Below are positions 41,663 to 51,400 of a stretch of DNA of 64,000 nucleotides, piece after piece. The DNA lies in the NCBI GenBank assembly GCA_946413525.1, contig CAMKKZ010000011.1, positions 30,159 through 94,158 of the forward strand. Reading direction: 5' to 3'. Made by a program: the position numbers and the translations under genes. Positions within the stretch are counted from its first letter, which is position 1; every line of letters starts with the position of its first letter. The notes beneath the pieces are model-generated. The model made no database searches and was not told where the DNA came from. It saw nothing but the letters and a program-made list of their open reading frames with translations. This stretch comes from an uncultured Oribacterium sp. GTDB lineage: Bacteria > Bacillota > Clostridia > Lachnospirales > Lachnospiraceae.

Positions 41663-42211
41663 ATGGATGATTATAATGAAATCGGCGCGAGACTTAGGGA
41701 ACTAAGGGAAGTCAGCGACTATACAATAGAGGAGCTGGCGAAGGAGCTGGGTCTGGATCCGAAGGTCTATGCCTCCTACGAAGAAAACGGCAAGGACATC
41801 CCCATCAGCCTGATCTACCAGATCGCGAACAAATTCAAAGTAGACTTTACTGAAATCGTCACCGGGCAGAGCGCCAAGCTGGAAACCTACCACCTGATCC
41901 GCAGAGGGGGCGGCAAGATCATTAACCGCAATCCGGAGTATCATTTCGAGGATCTGGCCTTCCGTTACGCGAACAAAGTCATGCAGCCCCTTCTCGTGAC
42001 GCTGGAACCCACGGATGAAGTGGCCAAGCTGATCACCCATACCGGGCAGGAATTCAATATCGTCCTGGAAGGTACCGTCATCATTACCCTTGCGGACAAG
42101 GAATTTGTCATGAAGCCCGGAGATTCGATCTACTTCAACCCGACAATCCCCCACGGACAGCGCTGCGGCGGAGACGTCAAGGCACGTTTTCTGACGGTAA
42201 TCGCGGAATAA
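41663..42211 (+). CDS. XRE-family regulator with C-terminal cupin
   Basis: The 182-residue protein has an N-terminal HTH_3 (about 4-60; EIGARLRELREVSDYTIEELAKELGLDPKVYASYEENGKD) and a cupin sensor domain (about 100-182; TGQEFNIVLEGTVIITLADKEFVMKPGDSIYFNPTIPHGQRC). The start follows GGAG by eight nt. The acyl-CoA ligase gene starts 104 nt downstream on the same strand, so the regulator probably controls that gene in response to a small ligand, possibly a fatty acid (inference). Confidence 0.9.
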   Translation: MDDYNEIGARLRELREVSDYTIEELAKELGLDPKVYASYEENGKDIPISLIYQIANKFKVDFTEIVTGQSAKLETYHLIRRGGGKIINRNPEYHFEDLAFRYANKVMQPLLVTLEPTDEVAKLITHTGQEFNIVLEGTVIITLADKEFVMKPGDSIYFNPTIPHGQRCGGDVKARFLTVIAE

Positions 42212-42315
42212 GGAAGCCGATGAACATTCGCGCCTGGACATGTTTTGTTCGGGTATTTCCGCGGCATCCCTTATGCCGTGGAAATACCCGTCTGTAATTT
42301 GCAAAGAAAAGGAGT

Positions 42316-44016
42316 ATGGCAGCTTTGGATTATATATTGAACAAATATCTTCCCCAGACCCGGTTCTCAAGCTATGAGGAGTTTCGGGAAAAACTGTCCA
42401 TCAACGTGCCGGAGAACTTCAACTTCGGCTATGATGTCGTGGACGCATGGGCAGAAGCGGAGCCGGACAAGAAAGCCCTCGTCTGGGTAAATGAAGAAGG
42501 CGAGGAGCATACATTCACCTTCACGGAAATTAAAAGGCGTTCCAACCAGGTGGCCAACTACTTAAAGAGCCTTGGCTTCAAAAAAGGCGACGTGGTCATG
42601 ATGATCCTCCGCCGCCGCTGGGAATACTGGGTATGCGCGACAGCCCTCCACAAGCTAGGCGTTGTCCTGATCCCCGCCACGCTTCAGCTTACCAAAAAGG
42701 ATATTGTCTACCGCGGCAACGCGGCATCGGTAAAGGGCATAATCTGCGTGGACGACAGTTTTGTGGTGAGCCAGGCTGAAGCTGCTGAGGCGGAGATCCC
42801 CTCGCTCGAATACAAATTCCTGGCCGGTGAAAAAAGGGAGGGATGGCTCAGGCTCCACGACGCCTTCGACGGCTTTTCGGACGTCCTTGAGCGGCCCTCC
42901 GGCGAGGAGGCAAACCGCTGGGACGATGTCATGCTGGTCTACTTTACCAGCGGGACCACGGGGATGCCGAAGCTTGTACAGCACAATTTCGCCTACCCCC
43001 TGGGCCATATCGTCACGGCAAAATACTGGCAGCATGTGGAGGAAAACCATCTGCACATGAGCGTGTCCGATTCCGGCTGGGCCAAGTTCGGCTGGGGCAA
43101 AATTTACGGGCAATGGATCTGCGGCGCCACCATCTTCTGCTATGACATGATAGGGAAGTTCAATCCGGGCAACCTCCTCTCCAAGGTGGAGAAGTACAAG
43201 GTGACGACCTTCTGCGCGCCGCCCACCATGTACCGTTTCATGCTGCAGGAAGATCTCTCGAAATACGACCTTTCCTCCCTCCATCACTGCGCGACGGCCG
43301 GGGAGCCTCTCAACCCGGAGGTCGTAAAGCGCTGGAAGGAACTGACCGGACACCAGATCTACGAGGGCTTCGGCCAGTCGGAAGGGCCCGTGCTGATCGC
43401 AAACTTTGGCAGCGAATGGTTTGAGCCCATCGAGGGCTCCACCGGGAAGCCGAATCCGCTGTTAAACATCCACCTCCTGGATCCGGACGGCAATCCCTGC
43501 GAGGACGGCGAGGAAGGCTCCCTCAACATACTCGACGTGTGGCAGCATCCGCCGGTAGGGCTTTTCACAGGCTACTACAAGAATCCGGAAATGACAGAGG
43601 AAAAGCTGGGCGGCATTGGCTACAATACCGGCGACGTCCTCTGGCGCGACAGCGAGGGCTATTACCATTTTGTAGGCCGGAATGACGACGTGATCAAATG
43701 CTCCGGCTACCGTATCGGCCCCTTCGAGGTGGAATCCGCCCTGATCGCCCACGAGGCCGTGGTGGAATGCGCCATAACCGGCGTCCCGGACCCCATCCGC
43801 GGGCAGGTCGTCAAGGCAACCATCGTGCTGGCCAAGGGCCGGACCCCTTCGGACGAGCTGACCAGGGAGCTGCAGCAGCATGTCAAGAAACTGACGGCTC
43901 CTTACAAATATCCCCGTATCATCGAATATGTTGATGAATTGCCAAAGACTGTAGGCGGAAAGATCAAAAGGGCCCTGATCCGAAAAGAGGACGAAAACAA
44001 ATACTCACGTAAATAA
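42316..44016 (+). CDS. AMP-forming acyl-CoA synthetase (medium/short-chain type)
   Basis: The 566-residue ANL-superfamily enzyme has P-loop YFTSGTTGMPKLVQH, A5 motif YEGFGQSEGPVL, A7 YNTGDVLWRDSEGYYHFVGRNDDVIKCSGYRIG and the catalytic Lys in LPKTVGGKIKRALIR. The N-terminal FNFGYDVVDAWAEAEPDKKALVW resembles AcsM-type medium-chain ligases. It activates a carboxylate to acyl-AMP, then acyl-CoA. AAAAGGAGT precedes the ATG. It is followed by a strong terminator and paired with the upstream XRE-cupin regulator. Confidence 0.92.
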   Translation: MAALDYILNKYLPQTRFSSYEEFREKLSINVPENFNFGYDVVDAWAEAEPDKKALVWVNEEGEEHTFTFTEIKRRSNQVANYLKSLGFKKGDVVMMILRRRWEYWVCATALHKLGVVLIPATLQLTKKDIVYRGNAASVKGIICVDDSFVVSQAEAAEAEIPSLEYKFLAGEKREGWLRLHDAFDGFSDVLERPSGEEANRWDDVMLVYFTSGTTGMPKLVQHNFAYPLGHIVTAKYWQHVEENHLHMSVSDSGWAKFGWGKIYGQWICGATIFCYDMIGKFNPGNLLSKVEKYKVTTFCAPPTMYRFMLQEDLSKYDLSSLHHCATAGEPLNPEVVKRWKELTGHQIYEGFGQSEGPVLIANFGSEWFEPIEGSTGKPNPLLNIHLLDPDGNPCEDGEEGSLNILDVWQHPPVGLFTGYYKNPEMTEEKLGGIGYNTGDVLWRDSEGYYHFVGRNDDVIKCSGYRIGPFEVESALIAHEAVVECAITGVPDPIRGQVVKATIVLAKGRTPSDELTRELQQHVKKLTAPYKYPRIIEYVDELPKTVGGKIKRALIRKEDENKYSRK

Positions 44017-44108
44017 ACTCCCTGGAACAGGAAACGAAAAAGAGACATAAAACACGAATCCTATATCGGGAGATACAAAGCTCCGAAACCGCTCATAAAG
44101 AACAAAAG

Positions 44109-44160
44109 AAAAGACTTCGGAACGATGGCGATGGTGCTATCGTTCCGAAGTCTTTTCCTT
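44109..44160 (+). terminator. Rho-independent terminator after acyl-CoA synthetase
   Basis: A perfect 18-bp stem AAAAGACTTCGGAACGAT/ATCGTTCCGAAGTCTTTT with a 12-nt loop is followed by CCTT. With A- and T-rich ends it can also work on the opposite strand, for sfsA. Confidence 0.9.
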
Positions 44161-44190
44161 ATGTACCCTCCCGATCTTTACTTCCCTCTG

Positions 44191-44256
44191 TCAAAGTGGT
44201 TTTGACCGCTTTAATTCCTGACAAACAGATGCGGTATCACAAGCTAAATGGCTCCT
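44191..44256. repeat. Family A repeat, consensus-like copy
   Basis: GTCAAAGTGGTTTTGACCGC, TTTAATTCCTGACAAACAGA and TGCGGTATCACAAGC show both hairpins clearly. It lies 16 nt past the sfsA stop. Confidence 0.88.
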
Positions 44257-44271
44257 TACGTCAGTCCGTTT

Positions 44272-44967
44272 TCAGCCGGTATATCTTCCAGTATCTCCGA
44301 TCACGCCCGTTATCCTGATGCTGTCAGCCTCTACATGGCATCCATAATAGGCAACTTGCACGCCAGCCTTTGCAGCGCGTACCAGGGCCTGACGAAATTC
44401 CGGTTGTGTATCATCGTTCGGATAGACCTTATGGATTCCATTCATCTGGATGACAAAGGCGATCTGACAGTGATAAGCTTCCTTCGCCGCAGCAGCCAGC
44501 TCTTCCAGATGCTTCACGCCGCGCTCAGTCGGGGCATCCGGGAACAAGCCGATGCCATGTTCAAGATCCGCCGCCAGAGTGCAGCCCTTCACTTCCGTCA
44601 GGTATTTTTCCCCCCCGGCCTCCATGTAAAAATCAAATCTGGAATCACCGTAAGCATACTCGGGTTTCACCACATCGTAATTCAGACTCATGAGCTGCTG
44701 TTTCATCAGTTCATTCGGCGCAAGGCTGTCGATGTTAACCCATTTCAACCCCGGCTTATAGACAGAAATCAGGTCATAGGCCGTCTTCCGATTTGAAGCC
44801 GATGCTTTCTGAAGAGTAAGCTCCGCCCTCGGCACCAGCAGTTCCTGCAGACGGCCGGTATTCTTGACGTGGGCCTGCTCTGTCTTTCCATCAACCAGCA
44901 CTTCGGCAACAAAGCGGTTTAACCTGCGCACAAATATTCCCGGGACTGTATTCTTATATTGAATCAT
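44272..44967 (-). CDS. sfsA: SfsA family protein (sugar fermentation stimulation protein A)
   Basis: The protein of about 231 residues starts MIQYKNTVPGIFVRRLNRFV. Family hallmarks are HVKNTGRLQELL, SNRKTAYDLISV, WVNIDSLAPNEL, RFDFYMEAGGEKYLTEVKGCTL, FPDAPTERGVKHLEEL and QMNGIHKVYPNDDTQPEFRQAL. SfsA carries a PD-(D/E)XK nuclease-like fold with an OB-like N-terminus and is thought to bind DNA. The start is uncertain: upstream in-frame ATGs lie inside a duplicated segment of about 33 bp. Confidence 0.92.
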   Translation of the reverse strand: MIQYKNTVPGIFVRRLNRFVAEVLVDGKTEQAHVKNTGRLQELLVPRAELTLQKASASNRKTAYDLISVYKPGLKWVNIDSLAPNELMKQQLMSLNYDVVKPEYAYGDSRFDFYMEAGGEKYLTEVKGCTLAADLEHGIGLFPDAPTERGVKHLEELAAAAKEAYHCQIAFVIQMNGIHKVYPNDDTQPEFRQALVRAAKAGVQVAYYGCHVEADSIRITGVIGDTGRYTG

Positions 44968-45067
44968 CGCTTCCAATCCGCCCACCCCATACGTGAAAAT
45001 CATGTGCCCACCCAATTAAACGGCAGCCCTTCAGTTCCAATCCGCACACCCCATACGTGAAAATCAC
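44967..45067. repeat. Direct repeat of about 33 bp at the sfsA 5' end
   Basis: TTCCAATCCGCMCACCCCAT followed by ACGTGAAAATCA occurs at about 44970-45001 and again at 45035-45066, with 33 nt between. The duplication covers the sfsA translation-start region. Confidence 0.8.
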
Positions 45068-45228
45068 CCGGCGTTCTGCCGGGCGATCCTGTCGTTACAT
45101 CCCCGGAGCTTTTTCTGTCCTTCATAAGACAAGCTCCGGATCCATTTCATCAGGACTTCCCCGGAAGCCCTTTGCAGTCAAAAGCGTCTGTATCCACCCG
45201 CATCTTTTTGCCGGGGAGATGAGGATCC

Positions 45229-45684
45229 TCATTCCAGTTCGCCCAGCATCTGTGCCGGATTATCAGCGGCTTTCACCTTGCCAAAAGCCTTAATGATAAT
45301 GCCGTTCTCATCGATCAGGTAGGTCGTCCGCACAACGCCCATGCTGACCTTCCCGAAGTTCTTCTTTTCCTTCCATACATCATAAGCCTGGATCACTTCC
45401 TTCTCCGGATCAGAGAGAAGTATAAAAGGCAGGCCGTATTTCTCCTCAAACTTCTTGTGGGACTCCACGCTGTCCTTGCTCACGCCAAGAACGACCGCGC
45501 CCTTCTCCCGGAACTGCGGGTATAGATCCCCGAACGCGCAGGCCTGCTTTGTGCAGCCGGCTGTCATGTCCTTCGGATAGAAATACAGGATCACCTTCTT
45601 CCCCTGATAATCCGCGAGGCTTCTCATTTCTCCATTCTGGTCCGGCAAGGTAAATGCCGGGGCCCTGCTGCCTATCTCGAGCAT
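45229..45684 (-). CDS. bcp: Thioredoxin-dependent thiol peroxidase (Bcp/PrxQ)
   Basis: The 151-residue AhpC/TSA-fold protein has peroxidatic and resolving cysteines five residues apart in YPKDMTAGCTKQACAFGD, the Bcp/PrxQ arrangement. APAFTLPDQNG, GVSKDSVESHKKFEEKYGLPF and VVRTTYLIDENG confirm it. It reduces hydroperoxides in the cytoplasm using thioredoxin. Two hairpins downstream (45067-45083 and 45103-45139) may end its transcript. Confidence 0.95.
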   Translation of the reverse strand: MLEIGSRAPAFTLPDQNGEMRSLADYQGKKVILYFYPKDMTAGCTKQACAFGDLYPQFREKGAVVLGVSKDSVESHKKFEEKYGLPFILLSDPEKEVIQAYDVWKEKKNFGKVSMGVVRTTYLIDENGIIIKAFGKVKAADNPAQMLGELE

Positions 45685-45735
45685 AATTTGTCTCCCCTTT
45701 CTATATTATTGCCTTAAGGCAAAAGTCATATTTTT

Positions 45736-47034
45736 TTATCCCTTTTTTATTCCATGATTCTTAAAGCTGCCAAGCATGACTGAAAACGTTGTTACAAGCG
45801 GAAGATCCCTATTATCAAATACCATTATTACAAAATTATCAAAAACCATGTCCCGCACAAACGTCCCGAGGCTTGTAATTCCTATCTTCTGGCTGATCGT
45901 CCCTATTAAAGCCCCGTTTTTATATACCCCGAACTGATCCCCTATGGTGGCAGTCATCTCACGGACTACAAGCTCTCCGTCCCTTGTCTCCATCCTGAAT
46001 TTCGTGCGCAAAATGCGGAACATCCATCTCATGCGTCCATATTTCTCACCATTTAAGTATATATCATAGGTCGGGAAAAAGAAATGCCATATGATCCGCT
46101 TGCTTTTTACGATCTCCCTGCCATCATATGCATCCTCCAATCTGAATGTCCAAAACGGGAATGTCCCATGAAGATAATATTTCGGATTCCCATCCATATC
46201 CAAAAGATTATACCTCTGGCGTGCAACCGCGAATATCTCGTCAAACACGTAAACGTTCGGGGTTTTGTTTTTAAACAGATCTTCAAAATCACAGACCGCG
46301 CGGCCTGTTTTTGAGAAATTTTCAAACATGCTGATATAAAAGTCAGGCAGCATACGTGACAAAAAATCATAGAGCTGTCCTTTTTCAAAATCATCCCTGT
46401 CCCACTGCGTCTCAACAGTATGTATGCTGGCGCTTTCCGGATCCGAAAGCATGCTCGTAAGGGAGCTTGCTGCAAATGTAAATGTCCCGTAAAGATAGTA
46501 CCCAAACAAGAATGAACCTTTATCTGTAGGCCCGTATATTATGCAGTCCTCCTCGATATTGTTGACCTTGCCAAGCCAGGGTCTTCCCATCGGCGTATCT
46601 ATATCCTTAAAAGCATTATACAGTGTTTCTATGGACGCGCTTACCCCCTCAGTTTGTTTAATGCCATCCTCCCCGTAATTCATCGCCTCGGCAAAAGCGA
46701 TGGACTGCATGGTCAGCCCATAGATCAGGTTCATGCTGAATAGTCCCAGCCCTTTTCCGCTAAAATCCTCTTTGATCAGCGCATAGATGCCAAAAACAAA
46801 CATCGCAATTCCCAAAAGGCAGAATATAATCTTTTTCATTACAAGAAATGTTTTCCCCATCGGGCCATCAAAGGAAATGCCAAGCCTGAAAAAACCAATG
46901 CAAAACACAAATGCCGACACGAACATGATAACAAATGTCAGAATGGATGCTCTTTCAGGAAAAAATGCCATGATGCCAAATGATATCAGCAGCAAAAACA
47001 CTCCCAAAAAAAAATCAGACAATCTCCTACCCAT
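45736..47034 (-). CDS. Unknown four-TM membrane protein
   Basis: This protein of about 432 residues is not recognised. Four hydrophobic helices fill the first 130 residues (FFLGVFLLLISFGIMAFFP; ASILTFVIMFVSAFVFCIGFF; TFLVMKKIIFCLLGIAMFVFG; LGLFSMNLIYGLTMQSIAF). About 300 soluble residues follow. The last 120 alternate short beta strands (FRMETRDGELVVREMTATIG ... FGVYKNGALIGTISQKIG), loosely like tubby/LURP-one-like scramblase folds; that is speculative. The start at 47034 follows AAAGGG; an upstream ATG at 47052 overlaps the neighbouring gene. It is four nt from the upstream lipoprotein gene, so they form an operon. Confidence 0.6.
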   Translation of the reverse strand: MGRRLSDFFLGVFLLLISFGIMAFFPERASILTFVIMFVSAFVFCIGFFRLGISFDGPMGKTFLVMKKIIFCLLGIAMFVFGIYALIKEDFSGKGLGLFSMNLIYGLTMQSIAFAEAMNYGEDGIKQTEGVSASIETLYNAFKDIDTPMGRPWLGKVNNIEEDCIIYGPTDKGSFLFGYYLYGTFTFAASSLTSMLSDPESASIHTVETQWDRDDFEKGQLYDFLSRMLPDFYISMFENFSKTGRAVCDFEDLFKNKTPNVYVFDEIFAVARQRYNLLDMDGNPKYYLHGTFPFWTFRLEDAYDGREIVKSKRIIWHFFFPTYDIYLNGEKYGRMRWMFRILRTKFRMETRDGELVVREMTATIGDQFGVYKNGALIGTISQKIGITSLGTFVRDMVFDNFVIMVFDNRDLPLVTTFSVMLGSFKNHGIKKG

Positions 47035-47038
47035 TTCT

Positions 47039-47761
47039 TTATTCCCTTTCATAGCTCTTATTCATCTCGCTCACGCAGCGCCAGTAGATCGCCACCCTGT
47101 CCAGCTCCGACAATTCTTCCGCCGCATCTCCCAATTCCATACCGATTGAAAAACTGTGGGTAAAGTTATTTGTAAGCTCCAGGCTTATCTCTCCCACTTT
47201 TTCCCTATCCATATTAAAGACCCCGGCGCCGCTTTTTGCCCAGTCATGTCCCCAGTCATCATAAGGCTCTATATAATAATTCTTCATATTGCCTTCTGTA
47301 TCCATAAAGACCATCACATACCATTCATCTTCATCATCGCCCTTAAACAACACCCTGTCCTGAGCGTAACCCAGGCGCTTTCCATCCATGTCATAATATG
47401 TATATGTCGTACTCCAGGGATAATTCTTTGTTTTTACAACCTCATCCTCCTCATCAAAATCGCAGAAAGCGATATAAAACCGCTCCTCGCCGTCAACTGA
47501 ATATGCGATCCGGTTATTGATAATACCATGCTCCCTTACTTCTCCTACATTATTTTCATCCGCGATCACATCGGAAAAAGTATTCACATCATCAATATCT
47601 CCGGTAATCTGTATGGATTTCGAATCCGCGAATGCGCTTATGGCCTCCTGTCCACCAAGCTTTGGGAAATCATTACTGCTGCTTCCACATCCGCTTATCC
47701 ATATCAATAATCCCGTAACGGTCAAAAGCATCTTCATGCTTTTCTTCCATGCCTTTAACAT
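47039..47761 (-). CDS. Unknown lipoprotein
   Basis: This protein of about 240 residues is not recognised. The N-terminus MLKAWKKSMKMLLTVTGLLI WISGC ends in an ISGC lipobox, then GSSSNDFPKLGGQEA. The body is acidic and beta-rich. GAGGAG lies nine nt upstream of the ATG at 47761. A longer frame (to 47854) only translates the family E repeat. It is co-transcribed with the four-TM protein downstream and likely works with it at the membrane surface (inference). Confidence 0.6.
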   Translation of the reverse strand: MLKAWKKSMKMLLTVTGLLIWISGCGSSSNDFPKLGGQEAISAFADSKSIQITGDIDDVNTFSDVIADENNVGEVREHGIINNRIAYSVDGEERFYIAFCDFDEEDEVVKTKNYPWSTTYTYYDMDGKRLGYAQDRVLFKGDDEDEWYVMVFMDTEGNMKNYYIEPYDDWGHDWAKSGAGVFNMDREKVGEISLELTNNFTHSFSIGMELGDAAEELSELDRVAIYWRCVSEMNKSYERE

Positions 47762-47777
47762 GCTTAACATCTCCTCA

Positions 47778-47850
47778 TGCATTGAGTCCCATTTGTGACG
47801 CGCCAGCGGCAGAAATGAAGCATGAAAGACTTGACTTTCATGCTTCATTA
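47778..47850. repeat. Dispersed repeat, family E (E1)
   Basis: GCATTGAGTCCCATTTGTGA, CGCGCCAGCGGCAGAAATGA and the hairpin AAGCATGAAAG..CTTTCATGCTT are present. It overlaps the leader of the lipoprotein gene. The following 47855-48275 is AT-rich and shows no gene that I can support. Confidence 0.8.
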
Positions 47851-48275
47851 TCAAAAAAGGGGGTCGATGTAATATGCCCTCTCCTCTTTTTTGATAATAT
47901 ATTTATGCTTCTGTCAATATCTGCCATTTTATTTCATTCCTTTTGAAAAATCCAGTTCCAATATGTCTGCCATCCGTGTTTATTAGCTGAATCTGTATAG
48001 CCAGTTCAAAGGATAAGCGGGAGAAATCAAAAAACAACAAAAAAATTTTATCCCGCCTGTCCTTACGACGTGAGTGTTATTTTTGAGTGTTGATTATACC
48101 ATGCACCACTTTACAACTTTCATGCGGCAGCCTTTTAGGAAAGCCTTACATTAATACAAAGAAATGCCATATGGTCAACTTTTGCATATGAAAAGGCATA
48201 ATGCAGCGCATTTAACCACAGGTTTAAGGAAAATTTCTAATATTTATGCTAGGATTATCCGATTACATTTCATCC

Positions 48276-48366
48276 TTTGACTTGATGCCGCAGGCATTGA
48301 GTCCCATTTGTGTCGCGTTAGCGGCACAAATGAAGTATGAAAGGCTTGCCTTTCATACTTGTTTCA
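48276..48366. repeat. Dispersed repeat, family E (E2), upstream of helicase gene
   Basis: CTTTGACTTGATGCCGCAGG, CATTGAGTCCCATTTGTGTC, GCGTTAGCGGCACAAATGAA and the hairpin GTATGAAAGGC..GCCTTTCATAC are present. The same blocks occur inverted at 57440-57535. It ends 48 nt before the helicase start. Confidence 0.85.
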
Positions 48367-48413
48367 AATGGACAGGCTGATACACTTTGTTTGCTCTGAA
48401 AGGGGGGGAAGCC

Positions 48414-51400
48414 ATGATCAACAGTGAATGGGAAGAGTTCTTTGGAATTGAAACAGCATACGATTCCTGGGAAGAGGCGGCAGCTCCGCTTTCAGGGACG
48501 AAAAAGGACGCCGTTTCCGCTCTTTTGGAAAGCATTAATACGAAGGGCTGCGTGGATATCGCCTGGATGCGCGAAGCCAGCGGGCTTTCCCACGATGAGC
48601 TGACAAATGCCCTGGAGGGGGCCATATTCCAGGATCCCGAAAAATATGACATTAACCATTCCATGGATCAGGGATGGCTTTTGAGACCGCAATACCTTTC
48701 GGGAAACATCAAGGCAAAGCTGGAAACAGCGGAGGATCTGAACAGGAAATACCGCGGGCTTTTCGAAGCAAACATCCTTGCCCTGAAATCCATAATGCCG
48801 GAAAAGATTGATATCGGGATGATCGGCTTCAGCCTCGGGAGCTCCTGGGTGCCCGAGCTCTACTATGCGCAGTTCGCGAAGGAGCTTCTTGGGCTCCGCA
48901 TTCGGCCGGATATCCACTATTCCAGCGCCCTGGGAAGATGGAAAGTCAAGATTTCCACAAAACGCAGGTATTCAGTCCAGAATGTCTACACCTATGGAAC
49001 GAGCCGCGTTACCGCCCTGCAAATTCTGGAAACCACCCTGAACGGAGGAACGGTAAAGATCTACGATGATGTGCCGCGCCCGGATCTTCCGAGCGGATCC
49101 GCAAAAATCCTGAACAAGGCCGAGACACTGGCGGCCCAGGAAAAGCAGGACCTCCTCCAGAAGGCCTTCCAGGAGTGGGTCAGAAATGACAAAAAGCTCG
49201 TAAAGCTCCTGGAGGACATCTTCTACAACACCTATGCCTGCACCGTTTCCGGGCGCTATAACGGCTCCTTCCTGGAGCTCCCGGATCTTGACAAGGGGCA
49301 TTTTGACCCCTACCCCCACCAGAAAAACGCCGTGGCACGCATTATTCTGGAAAAAGACGTGCTGCTGAATCACAAGGTGGGGACGGGAAAGACGGGAATC
49401 ATCATCATGGGCATGCACGAACGGAAGCGCATCGGGCTTTCCGAAAAAAACCTCGTCGTCGTCCCGAACAACGTGCTGGAGGCCTTTGAGCGGACCCACA
49501 GGCAGATTTATCCGGACGACAGGATCCTTGTGATAAGCCCTAAGGATTTCGGACCGAAACATCGGATGGAAGCCCTCGCAAAGATCAGGGACGGCGATTA
49601 TACCGCGATATACATGGCCTTTTCTTCCTTCGAAATGATCAGGATGAGCTGGAACTACAAGCTCGGGCAGCAGGAGGATCGGATCCGGGACTGCAAGCGA
49701 AAAGCCGAACAATCCACGGATATCTGGGAGAGGGACCGCCTGAGGAGCAAGGCGGCGCGTTTAAAGGGGAAGCTCAAGGAGATGAAGGAGAAGCCCCGGA
49801 AGGACGAATATATCCCTTTTGAAGAACTGGGAATTACGAGCCTTGTCATCGACGAAGCCCACAACTTCAAGAATGTTTCAATCGAAAGCCATGCGGATTA
49901 CGTGGTCGGCATGAACGCAAGCGGAAGCAGCAAGTGCAATGAAACGCTGGAAAAGGTACAGTTTGTCCGCTCCCATGGCGGCGGTGTGATTTTCTCTACC
50001 GGGACGCCGCTTACCAATTCCATATCGGACCTTTATGTCCTGCAGCATTACCTGCAGCCCGAGCAGCTTGAATTCCTCCGCCTGGATCATTTCGATGAAT
50101 GGATCAACAATTTCGCGACCCGGCAGACCGGCTTTGAGGTGGACGTTGACTCGCAGAACTACCGCGTCCGCACCAGGTTTTCAAGCTTCCACAACATCCC
50201 TGAGCTGACCAGCCTGTTCTCCTGCGTCTGTGACTTTTACAGCGGCAGCCAGGATGTCATGGATCTCCCGGAAAGCGAGGGCTACGAGGACGTGATCGTG
50301 CCAAAGTCGGCAGAACAGAGGCTTTATATCAAGGAGCTTGTGGAACGAACGGAAGGAATTCGCCAGCGGCAGGTACGAAGCAAGGACGACAACCTCCTGA
50401 AGGTCACAAATGACGGCCGGGCAGCCGCGTTGGACATACGCCTCGCCAATCCGGAGGCAAAGCCGTATAAACAGAGCACGAAGGTTTACGCCTGCGCCGA
50501 AAAAGTTTATAATCTTTGGAAAAGCTTTCCGGGCACCTCCCAGCTCATCTTCAGCGACATAGGGACGCCGAAGGACGGCTTCAACGTATATGACGAACTG
50601 AAAACAACGCTGATCCGGATGGGCGTGCCCGAGGCCGAAATTTCCTTTGTCCATAACGCCCAGTCGGAGGAACAGAAGCGGCGGCTCTTCAAGGCCGTCA
50701 ATGAGGCTTCCGTAAGGATCCTGATCGGCAGCACCTCGAAGCTCGGGACCGGCGTCAATGTGCAGGAGCACCTCATCGCCATTCATCATCTGGACATCCC
50801 TTGGAAGCCCGCGGACATCATGCAGAGGGAGGGACGCCTGATCCGGCAGGGAAATACGAATGCCAGGGTGTTCCGCTTCCGCTACATTACCGCCGGCACC
50901 TTTGACGCGTATTCCTGGCAGCTTCTCGAAAACAAGCAGCGCTTCATTTCGCAGTTCATGAGCAACAGCCTGGCCTGCAGGGACGCGCGGGATATCGATG
51001 ACACGGTCCTTAGCTATGCGGAGATCAAGGCCCTTTCGGTGGGGGACCCCCTCCTGAAGGATCGCATCGACACCTCCAATGAGCTGGAACGCCTGAGAAT
51101 CCATTGCCGAAAGAGGGATCAGGAGCTTAGGAAGCTCGAGTCCGTCATAACGGATACCCCATCCCTCCTGAACAGGCTGGAGGAACAAATACGCTGCCTT
51201 GAGCAGGATCAAAGGCATTACCAGGACAGGAAAGAGAAGCTAACGAAGCCGGAACGGATTTCCTTCGGGGAGGAGGCCCTGGCGGCGTTGGAGGAAAACA
51301 TTTTCAGGGAAGCCGACCGCTTGTTTGATAATGTCCATGGCTTCGACATCCTGCTCCCTGCCTATATGAAGAAGGAGAAGCCTTACCTCCTGATCAACGG

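Noticed and set aside
47762..47854. N-terminal extension of the lipoprotein gene
   Set aside because: It translates the family E repeat and would bury the lipoprotein signal; GAGGAG sets the ATG at 47761.
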